A DNA stretch of 7,599 nt from Victivallales bacterium (GTDB taxonomy: Bacteria > Verrucomicrobiota > Lentisphaeria > Oligosphaerales > Oligosphaeraceae), in the NCBI GenBank assembly GCA_017963875.1, contig JAGCTA010000253.1, positions 1 through 7,599 of the forward strand. Direction: 5' to 3'. The notes under the pieces were generated by a model. It was not told the DNA's origin. It searched no databases and saw only the letters and a list, made by a program, of their open reading frames with translations. The position numbers were made by a program, and so were the translations under genes. Position 1 is the first letter of the stretch. Every line of letters begins with the position of its first letter. Below, in pieces: positions 1-4,900 of the stretch.

Positions 1-1
1 C

Positions 2-223
2 GCCAGAAAGGCGTATCTATGCGTTGAATGCGCAGGCATGTCAAGGGTTGAGTTCTTCTTTACGCCTGCTGGCGAATGGATTCTCAATGAAATCAACACG
101 ATTCCAGGCTTCACGAAGATTTCGATGTATCCCCGCCTCTGGCAATTGTCTGGCCTGTCATATCCACAATTGGTCGAGGAACTTATTAATTTCGCATTGC
201 AGAAGCCGCCCGTCATTTTCTGA
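2..223 (+). CDS. ddl: D-alanine-D-alanine ligase, C-terminal part (5' end outside window)
   Basis: This is the last 73 codons of an ATP-grasp ligase that joins two D-alanines into the dipeptide used for peptidoglycan precursors in the cytoplasm. The frame is open from base 2 and stops with TGA at 221-223. The diagnostic stretch is the family's C-terminal active-site segment: SRVEFFFTPAGEWILNEINT followed by IPGFTKISMYPRLW and a closing helix (LSYPQLVEELINFAL). In known Ddl enzymes the Glu and Asn of the NEIN segment bind the catalytic magnesium ions, and both are present. The wording NEINTIPGFT with SMYP is closer to the DdlA/VanA-type branch than to E. coli DdlB, which has VNTSPGMT. An ATG at 38 lies inside the conserved domain and is not a credible start. 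The next gene begins 17 bases after the stop on the same strand, suggesting co-transcription. The ATP-binding part cannot be judged because it lies upstream. Confidence 0.95.
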   Translation, partial: ARKAYLCVECAGMSRVEFFFTPAGEWILNEINTIPGFTKISMYPRLWQLSGLSYPQLVEELINFALQKPPVIF

Positions 224-240
224 TTGTTTCCCGTTGAATA

Positions 241-1242
241 ATGTTGCCAAAGAATTCCCCAGATTTGCCTTCTCAATCAGGCGAAACAAGCGATTCAGGT
301 GAAATCGTCACGCTGGAACCTCGCCCAGACTCACTGACAAGCCAACGACGAAAACTGACGATCTGGGTAAAGCGCTTGACGCATAATAAGTACATCATCA
401 TGTTCACGCTTCCGATTTTCGGGCTGATTATCATGTGGTGTCATTATGTGGAGCCAAATCGCATAATATTAAGGAATGAAGTTATTTATGCGTCTGAATT
501 TTGCAAAGGCATTGTCGTGAAGAAGCGAATCAGAATCCTCCATCTTTCCGATTTCCACCTAGGCACAAAGGCATCCATCCTCCGACTACAGGAATCCATT
601 GAAAGAGGCCTGAAGCAGAACCCTGATTTGGTTTTCATCACGGGGGATATCTCCATCCCGTCAAACCCAGACCTCCAGGAAGTGGTCATGTCATACCTTT
701 CCTATATGGCGCACGCGATTCCGACATTCGCATGTCTCGGCAATCACGACTATTACAAGGAATCGCGAGTTCCAATCAAAGATGTGATTGACATGTACAA
801 GCATTGTGGCGTATGGCTTATGAAGGACGAAGCCAGAGGGTTCATTATCAACGGAAACTCCATTTACATCTCAGGATTGACGGATTTTGTATATGGCGCA
901 TATCGTCCTGATTCATGCATGAAGCGCCTTGGCTATTATGATGAACGGCCTGTCAAGCCTCTGACGTTTGTCCTTTCCCACAATGCGGACTCGATGTATT
1001 CACTGAAAATCTACAATTGGGACGTCATGTTCAGCGGCCACACGCACGCGGGGCAATTCAGGGTGCCTTTCACGCATTATTGTCCTGCGGCTCCTGTGAA
1101 ACACAAGCAATACGCCGACAGAGGACTGTACCGTCTTGAGAACAACAGATTCCTCAATGTCTCTGCTGGCATTGGCAATTACCTTGAACTTCGTCTGAAT
1201 TGCTATCCAGAAATCACCATTGTTGACATCCTGCCTGACTAA
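241..1242 (+). CDS. Membrane-anchored calcineurin-like metallophosphoesterase (YkuE/YaeI/LpxG-like)
   Basis: A 333-residue protein with a complete calcineurin-type dinuclear metal centre: DFH at 104-106 (D-x-H), GD at 135-136, GNHD at 167-170, SHN around 246-248, and GHTHAGQ at 266-272. The GHTHxGQ ending is typical of the YkuE/YaeI/LpxG branch, membrane-associated phosphohydrolases that include a UDP-2,3-diacylglucosamine hydrolase of lipid A synthesis in Chlamydia (LpxG). One hydrophobic segment at about 51-69 should anchor it to the inner membrane. Before it is a polar, basic 50-residue N-terminal region without a signal-peptide look, so the topology is uncertain. The ATG at 241 gives the longest frame but has no clear Shine-Dalgarno; an ATG at 400 (residue 54) would start inside the membrane segment and seems less likely. 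It follows ddl by 17 bases, a cell-envelope context. Fold and metal site are secure; the substrate is not, and lipid A synthesis is only one possibility. Confidence 0.9.
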   Translation: MLPKNSPDLPSQSGETSDSGEIVTLEPRPDSLTSQRRKLTIWVKRLTHNKYIIMFTLPIFGLIIMWCHYVEPNRIILRNEVIYASEFCKGIVVKKRIRILHLSDFHLGTKASILRLQESIERGLKQNPDLVFITGDISIPSNPDLQEVVMSYLSYMAHAIPTFACLGNHDYYKESRVPIKDVIDMYKHCGVWLMKDEARGFIINGNSIYISGLTDFVYGAYRPDSCMKRLGYYDERPVKPLTFVLSHNADSMYSLKIYNWDVMFSGHTHAGQFRVPFTHYCPAAPVKHKQYADRGLYRLENNRFLNVSAGIGNYLELRLNCYPEITIVDILPD

Positions 1243-1258
1243 GGGTTCTACAATCTTC

Positions 1259-1393
1259 AGAATCCCCAGAACCGCTGGAATCTCTGGATTCTCTGGAACT
1301 GCTGGAATCTCCAGAACTGCTGGAATAATCTCAAGAGAACCTCCAGAACCCCTGGATTTTCCAGAACCGCTGGAATCTCTGGAAATCTTGAGA
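1259..1393. repeat. Array of 13-base dyads, consensus CCAGAACYSCTGG
   Basis: Four copies of CCAG-AACNN-CTGG lie at 1266-1278, 1311-1323, 1343-1355 and 1361-1373, and a related CTGGAACTGCTGG at 1293-1305. Each good copy has 4-base complementary arms around a 5-base centre. Units are separated by short AT-rich links such as AATCT or ATTTT. The 23 bases at 1266-1288 recur exactly at 1361-1383. Larger pairings are possible: AGAATCC (1259-1265) with GGATTCT (1286-1292), and TCTCAAGA (1329-1336) with TCTTGAGA (1386-1393), the latter enclosing two dyads. It begins 16 bases after the phosphoesterase stop, so it could fold at the 3' end of that transcript, but no T-run follows and it is not a standard intrinsic terminator. 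Confidence 0.85.
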
Positions 1394-1425
1394 AAAGGGC
1401 ATAATTAGTAATTCTAAGTTGCCTA

Positions 1426-1455
1426 TTGAAAAATACATCCGCAATTAAACATAAT
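1426..1455 (+). promoter_or_regulatory. Candidate sigma70-type promoter for the ABC-F gene
   Basis: TTGAAA (1426-1431, five of six to TTGACA) and CATAAT (1450-1455, five of six to TATAAT) are separated by 18 bases in an AT-rich stretch. Transcription would start near 1462 and give a leader of roughly 570 bases containing the inverted repeat, the CTAG array and the hairpin array before the ABC-F start. A second isolated -10-like TATACT lies at 1557-1562 without a good -35. This is a pattern match only. Confidence 0.4.
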
Positions 1456-1475
1456 ATACATTATGCGACGTTATA

Positions 1476-1506
1476 TGTCTAAACTTGTTTTTGGCGGTTT
1501 TAGACA
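1476..1506. promoter_or_regulatory. 8-base perfect inverted repeat just downstream of the candidate promoter
   Basis: TGTCTAAA (1476-1483) and TTTAGACA (1499-1506) are perfect reverse complements separated by 15 bases. It begins about 20 bases after the candidate -10 and so would lie at the very start of the transcript. It could be a DNA operator or a small RNA hairpin. No T-run follows directly, so a terminator is unlikely. Confidence 0.45.
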
Positions 1507-1570
1507 GATTTCGTAATTTCGGGTGATTTTTGTAATTTTCGACGGATTTGAAATTATATACTTTAGTTTT

Positions 1571-1643
1571 CTAGAAGTTCTAGAGGTTCTAGAGTTTCCT
1601 AGAGGTTCTAGAGTTTCCTAGAGGTTCTAGAGTTTCCTAGAGG
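1571..1643. repeat. 19-base tandem repeat rich in CTAG
   Basis: The unit CTAGAGGTTCTAGAGTTTC occurs three times without change (1580-1598, 1599-1617, 1618-1636), followed by a 7-base partial copy (1637-1643) and preceded by a degenerate partial CTAGAAGTT (1571-1579). Each unit contains CTAG-AGGTT-CTAG. Read on the minus strand the unit is CTAGAACCTCTAG plus the link GAAACT, the same layout as the CCAG-AACNN-CTGG array upstream. Confidence 0.9.
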
Positions 1644-1719
1644 GCCGTAAAGTATGAAGATTGTGTTGAGAGAAAAAACATAGAAAAAGGCAAAAGGCAA
1701 ATTATAGTAAAATTATTGG

Positions 1720-1789
1720 AGCCGCGTTAGCGGCGTAGGAAACATAGTCGTGGGCGTAGCGCAGCCGCGTCAGCGGCAAGCGGAGACCA
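1720..1789 (+). repeat. 70-base direct repeat, copy A
   Basis: Identical to 1934-2003, offset by 214 bases. It contains two hairpins (1721-1734 and 1764-1777) joined by a GTAGGAAACATAGTCGTGGG-type link. The perfect identity suggests a recent duplication, gene conversion or strong constraint. Confidence 0.93.
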
Positions 1790-1865
1790 CATGCAGACAT
1801 GCAGACAATAGCCGCATTAGTGGTATATGTCAGAATAGCCGCGTTAGCGGCGAAGGACGGGCCAG

Positions 1866-1911
1866 CCGTGGGTGAAGCGAAACCGCGTTAGCGGTGGAGC
1901 GAAACCCACGG
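1866..1911 (+). repeat. Two-tier hairpin in the ABC-F leader
   Basis: CCGTGGGT (1866-1873) pairs with ACCCACGG (1904-1911), eight base pairs. Inside are symmetric 8-base sides GAAGCGAA (1874-1881) and GGAGCGAA (1896-1903), then the inner stem ACCGC/GCGGT (1882-1886 with 1891-1895) and a GTTA loop. The units around 1764-1777 and 1978-1991 are homologous but have weaker outer pairing (GTGG with CCAC or CCAT). Confidence 0.7.
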
Positions 1912-1933
1912 AAACCAGCGTGAATGGCAGGAT

Positions 1934-2003
1934 AGCCGCGTTAGCGGCGTAGGAAACATAGTCGTGGGCGTAGCGCAGCCGCGTCAGCGGCAAGCGGAGA
2001 CCA
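1934..2003 (+). repeat. 70-base direct repeat, copy B
   Basis: Exact copy of 1720-1789. It ends 29 bases before the ABC-F start codon and is followed directly by one more hairpin (2006-2019) and the Shine-Dalgarno. Confidence 0.93.
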
Positions 2004-2021
2004 TAGCCGCGTCAGCGGCGT

Positions 2022-2026
2022 AGGAA
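2022..2026 (+). promoter_or_regulatory. Ribosome binding site of the ABC-F gene, inside a repeat tail
   Basis: AGGAA lies six bases before the ATG at 2033 and supports that start. It is part of the GTAGGAAA tail found after other hairpins of the array (1735-1742 and 1949-1956), so the gene's translation signal appears to be supplied by the repeat element. The stem of the last hairpin ends three bases upstream, at 2019. Confidence 0.7.
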
Positions 2027-2032
2027 AGCATA

Positions 2033-4075
2033 ATGATACAGTTTACCCAGGTATCCAAGGTATTTGGCAAGCAGCAGGTATTGAATAACGTCTCTTTCAC
2101 CGTCAATCCAGGTGAACGGGTTGGCGTCGTTGGGCCGAATGGCACAGGCAAAAGTACGTTATTTGAGATGCTTAGCGGAAACTTGTCGCCAGACAAAGGT
2201 GAAATAAGCATTCCAAAGAACATGCGGTTGGGCTATGTCCGCCAGCAGATGTATTTGCTGGACCGCGATGTCGCATTACTTGACTACACAGAGAATGCCG
2301 TGCCTGCACTGGAAGCGATGCAACTGGAAATCTCACAGGTCGAGCATCAACTGTTGACGGCTGAAGCCGACGAGCAGCAGCGGCTGTTGAAGCGACTTGG
2401 CGAATTGCAGACGGCATTTGAGCACGATGGCGGCTACGACCTCAAAAATCGTGCTGAAACCACGTTGTCTGGGCTTGGATTCTCCCCAAAACTGTTTGAA
2501 AATCCGATGTCAACATTCTCTGGGGGATGGAAAATTCGTGCGGAATTGGCCCGCGTGCTTGTTTCACGCCCAGACATTTTATTGTTGGATGAACCTACAA
2601 ACTATCTTGATGTTCCTGCCGTTGAATGGCTTAAGGATTTCCTTCGCGGATATCCAGGAACGTTGCTTCTTGTTTCCCACGACAGATATCTCCTGAATTC
2701 ACTGACATCCATCACGCTTGAAGTCATGGGCGGAATGGTAACACGATACCCTGGAAACTATCAGAAATACATTGTTGACCGCGAAACTAGGCATGACCAG
2801 TTGATTGCCCAGCAAAAGAACATCGACCGCAAACGTGAGCAGTTGGAACGCTTCGTCGATCGTTTCAAATACAAGGCAACCAAAGCCGCGCAGGCGCAAA
2901 GTCGCATAAAGCAACTGGACAAGCTGGAAGACGTTGAAATCCCGCAGGTATTCTTCAAGCGTCCTAAAATCACCCTGCCCGTTCCGCCTCGTTCTGGAAA
3001 CGACGTAGTTGCAATTCAGGACGCGACATTCAGTTATGACGGCAAACGCAACATATTTGAGCACTTAGACTTACGCATTGAACGCGGTGACAAGGCGGCA
3101 TTTGTCGGCCTGAACGGCATGGGAAAAACGACGTTATTGCGGTTGATTTCAGGCAAATTGGCGTTGAACAGTGGAAAACTTATCATTGGCCATGGTGTTG
3201 CAATCGGCTATCAGTCTCAGGATTTCACTGAAACCATGGATCCAGACAAGACAATCTATGAGACTGTCCGTGCGGCGGCCATTGACCAGTCGGAGGGCGA
3301 ATTGCGCAATCTGCTAGGAGGCTTTGGATTCCCAGGTGAAAGCATTGAAAAATACGTCAAGGTCTTGTCTGGTGGTGAGAAAGTTCGTCTGGCTTTAGCT
3401 CGTCTCTTATTGCGCCCCAACAATTTCTTGATTCTTGATGAGCCGACGACGCATCTGGACATCTATGCTCGCGAGGCACTTGAAGATGCCTTGAGAAACT
3501 ATCAGGGGACGCTTTGCCTTGTTAGCCATGATATTACATTCGTGAGAAATCTTGCGACGACCATCTACGAACCGTCCCCAGGGAAAATCACACGGTATTA
3601 TGGCAACTATGACTATTACCGCGAAAAACTAGCGGAGGCGGAAGCTGCACGCCTTGCAGCGGAGCAGAGGCTTTCAGCACCCTCTTCCGCATCCAGCCGC
3701 CCTGCTCCGTCGGCCAATCAGAAGAACACGCCCAATCCAATGCCTACCAACACGGCGGGCGAATCCGCTGGAGCGAAAAAGGACAGGAAACGTGAAGAGG
3801 CGAATATTCGAAACGAATTCTCGAAGCACAAAAAGGCTTTGGAAGTTAACATCGCCGAGGCTGAGGACAAAACAGAGCAACTTGAGGCGGAACAGGCGCA
3901 AATCTACTCTGATATGGCCAATGCAAGGCCAGGAACTGACTTTGCCGCTTTGAACAAACGTCTGGCGGACATCAAAAAGGAGATGGAGGATTTGGCATGG
4001 GAGTGGGAAACCGCATCAGAGAAACTAGAGGCGATCAATAAGCAGATTGAAATGAAAATCGCGGCGTTGAAATAA
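2033..4075 (+). CDS. ABC-F family ATPase (Uup/YheS/YdiF-like)
   Basis: A soluble 680-residue protein with two ABC ATPase domains and no membrane segment, the hallmark of ABC-F proteins, which act on the ribosome rather than in transport. Domain 1: Walker A GPNGTGKST (34-42), signature SGGWKIR (163-169), Walker B LLLDEPTN (183-190), switch His216 in SHDR. Domain 2: Walker A GLNGMGKTT (359-367), signature LSGGEKVRL (445-453), Walker B ILDEPTTHLD (467-476), switch His499. Both sites look intact. The charged linker at about 245-320 (RFKYKATKAAQAQSRIKQLD) is the interdomain P-site tether that contacts tRNA in this family. A Ser/Pro/Ala-rich link (548-580) leads to a C-terminal coiled coil (about 585-680) like the ABC_tran_CTD of Uup, YheS and YdiF. 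That layout suggests a housekeeping translation factor more than an antibiotic-resistance type, but sequence alone does not settle it. The leader is unusually long and repeat-built; nth lies convergent downstream. Confidence 0.95.
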   Translation: MIQFTQVSKVFGKQQVLNNVSFTVNPGERVGVVGPNGTGKSTLFEMLSGNLSPDKGEISIPKNMRLGYVRQQMYLLDRDVALLDYTENAVPALEAMQLEISQVEHQLLTAEADEQQRLLKRLGELQTAFEHDGGYDLKNRAETTLSGLGFSPKLFENPMSTFSGGWKIRAELARVLVSRPDILLLDEPTNYLDVPAVEWLKDFLRGYPGTLLLVSHDRYLLNSLTSITLEVMGGMVTRYPGNYQKYIVDRETRHDQLIAQQKNIDRKREQLERFVDRFKYKATKAAQAQSRIKQLDKLEDVEIPQVFFKRPKITLPVPPRSGNDVVAIQDATFSYDGKRNIFEHLDLRIERGDKAAFVGLNGMGKTTLLRLISGKLALNSGKLIIGHGVAIGYQSQDFTETMDPDKTIYETVRAAAIDQSEGELRNLLGGFGFPGESIEKYVKVLSGGEKVRLALARLLLRPNNFLILDEPTTHLDIYAREALEDALRNYQGTLCLVSHDITFVRNLATTIYEPSPGKITRYYGNYDYYREKLAEAEAARLAAEQRLSAPSSASSRPAPSANQKNTPNPMPTNTAGESAGAKKDRKREEANIRNEFSKHKKALEVNIAEAEDKTEQLEAEQAQIYSDMANARPGTDFAALNKRLADIKKEMEDLAWEWETASEKLEAINKQIEMKIAALK

Positions 4076-4126
4076 CTGTCAATCCTTACAATAGCTGAAA
4101 ACTACATTATCTTGCAAAATAGCAAT

Positions 4127-4792
4127 TTACGAGCTAAATTGATTTGCCGATGAGCACCATTTGGCAACAGAACATGTTTCACATTGAGGCTTTTTGGCAG
4201 TACACGTATATCGGCCATGCAGCAAAAGATAATGATGAGCGTTCAGAAGATACTTTTTGGGCACGCGTTCCATTAATGCAAGTTCAACGGCTTCAGGAGT
4301 ATCAGCAGAAACAATTCCAAGGCGGTTTGCGACACGAAATACATGGGTGTCAACTGCCATTGTCGGCTGTTTGAACCAGACATTTAGCACGACATTGGCG
4401 GTTTTGCGCCCTACTCCAGGCAAAGACATGAGCTCCTCCCGTGAAGATGGCACGCACCCGTCGTATTTATCAATAAGCATTTTGCACAATCCCACAAGGG
4501 ACTTTGCCTTGTTGCGATACAAGCCGATGCTTCTAATACAATCTGAAATACCATCTTCCCCTAAGTCAATGTAATCCTGAGGTGTATGGCATTTTTCCCA
4601 AAGTGCGGGGGTAACACGGTTAACTGACTCGTCTGTTGTCTGGGCAGACAACACAACGGCAATCAGCAGTTCAAATGCAGAAGAGTAATTCAATTCGCAT
4701 TTTGGTATAATCCGTTCGCTGAGTTTGTCAAAGATAGCATTGATTTGCTGTGGTCCCAGCAAATGTGCATGGCATGTTGTTTTTTCGCTCAT
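4127..4792 (-). CDS. nth: Endonuclease III (DNA glycosylase/AP lyase)
   Basis: A 221-residue base-excision repair enzyme that removes oxidised pyrimidines and cuts the abasic site. The helix-hairpin-helix LPGVGRKTANVVLN (124-137) carries catalytic Lys130, and AVDTHVFRVANRLG (146-159) carries catalytic Asp148; these match Lys120 and Asp138 of E. coli Nth with a constant offset of ten. The [4Fe-4S] ligands are Cys197, Cys204, Cys207 and Cys213 with the exact C-x6-C-x2-C-x5-C spacing. The N-terminal LLIAVVLSAQTTDESVN also matches the family. Length is slightly above E. coli's 211 because of about ten extra N-terminal residues. The ATG at 4790-4792 has no convincing Shine-Dalgarno. The gene faces the ABC-F gene across 51 bases with no strong terminator, and is divergent from the pilus ATPase gene. 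Confidence 0.97.
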   Translation of the reverse strand: MSEKTTCHAHLLGPQQINAIFDKLSERIIPKCELNYSSAFELLIAVVLSAQTTDESVNRVTPALWEKCHTPQDYIDLGEDGISDCIRSIGLYRNKAKSLVGLCKMLIDKYDGCVPSSREELMSLPGVGRKTANVVLNVWFKQPTMAVDTHVFRVANRLGIVSADTPEAVELALMERVPKKYLLNAHHYLLLHGRYTCTAKKPQCETCSVAKWCSSANQFSS

Positions 4793-4900
4793 TTCAATAT
4801 GTGGATTACTTGATTTTTTGTTTTATAAACCTTTATTAATATAATCACTGTTAAACATGTTGAGTAATTGTGTTTCAAAAAATAAGTGAAAGGAGTGCCA
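4793..4900. promoter_or_regulatory. AT-rich divergent promoter region between nth and the pilus ATPase gene
   Basis: For the plus strand, TTGTTT (4818-4823) and a perfect TATAAT (4840-4845) are separated by 16 bases, placing the transcript start near 4852 and leaving about 50 bases of leader. For the minus strand (nth), AT-rich -10-like words such as TATATT and TATAAA are present but no well-spaced -35 stands out. Confidence 0.5.
4889..4895 (+). promoter_or_regulatory. Shine-Dalgarno that fixes the pilus ATPase start
   Basis: AAAGGAG lies five bases before the ATG at 4901. An in-frame GTG at 4886 would put this signal inside the coding region, so the ATG at 4901 is preferred. Confidence 0.85.

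Larger units (their letters stand above)
1720..2019 (+). repeat. Array of eight short GC-rich hairpins, type GCCGC-GTYA-GCGGC
   Basis: Hairpins lie at 1721-1734, 1764-1777, 1811-1824, 1838-1851, 1882-1895, 1935-1948, 1978-1991 and 2006-2019. The common form is a 5-base stem closed by GTTA or GTCA. The copy at 1882-1895 is ACCGC-GTTA-GCGGT, a G-C pair replaced by A-T with pairing kept. The copy at 1811-1824 is GCCGC-ATTA-GTGGT, which pairs through two G-U wobbles in a plus-strand RNA but would give A-C mismatches on the other strand. These changes point to a structure maintained in plus-strand RNA, although drift in short palindromes can mimic this. Copies at 1721, 1935 and 2006 are followed by GTAGGAAA, and the one at 1838 by GAAGGA. 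There are no unique spacers of regular length, so it is not a CRISPR array. Confidence 0.85.
1243..2032. other. 790-base gene-free, repeat-rich interval before the ABC-F gene
   Basis: No credible gene is seen on either strand. The interval contains, in order, an array of CCAG-N5-CTGG dyads (1259-1393), an AT-rich stretch with a candidate promoter and an inverted repeat (1400-1560), a 19-base tandem repeat rich in CTAG (1571-1643), an A-rich stretch (1644-1718), and an array of eight GC-rich hairpins (1720-2019) running into the ribosome binding site of the ABC-F gene. Open frames crossing it are by-products of the repeats. Composition shifts sharply from AT-rich (1400-1570) to GC-rich (1720-2030). 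Confidence 0.8.

Noticed and set aside
24..302. 92-codon plus-strand frame across the ddl end
   Set aside because: It is a different frame from the clear Ddl C-terminal sequence and resembles nothing.
1220..1408. 62-codon plus-strand frame overlapping the end of the phosphoesterase gene
   Set aside because: It is the translation of the CCAG-N5-CTGG array, giving repetitive TAGIS and EPLE words. It has no ribosome binding site and no family resemblance.
1654..1683. Ten-codon frame starting ATG AAG ATT between the CTAG array and the hairpin array
   Set aside because: Too short, and no Shine-Dalgarno precedes it.
1720..2019. CRISPR array
   Set aside because: The repeat is only 14 bases, spacing is irregular, parts of the spacers are themselves repeated, and no cas gene is present.
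1243..2032. Insertion sequence or other transposon remnant
   Set aside because: No transposase fragment, terminal inverted repeats or target duplication can be seen. A REP-like non-autonomous element remains possible but unproven.
4076..4126. Bidirectional terminator between the ABC-F gene and nth
   Set aside because: The only hairpin is TTGC with GCAA around six bases, too weak, and it has no strong T-run on either side.
4886..4900. GTG at 4886 as start of the pilus ATPase
   Set aside because: The AAAGGAG at 4889-4895 lies after it and is ideally placed for the ATG at 4901.
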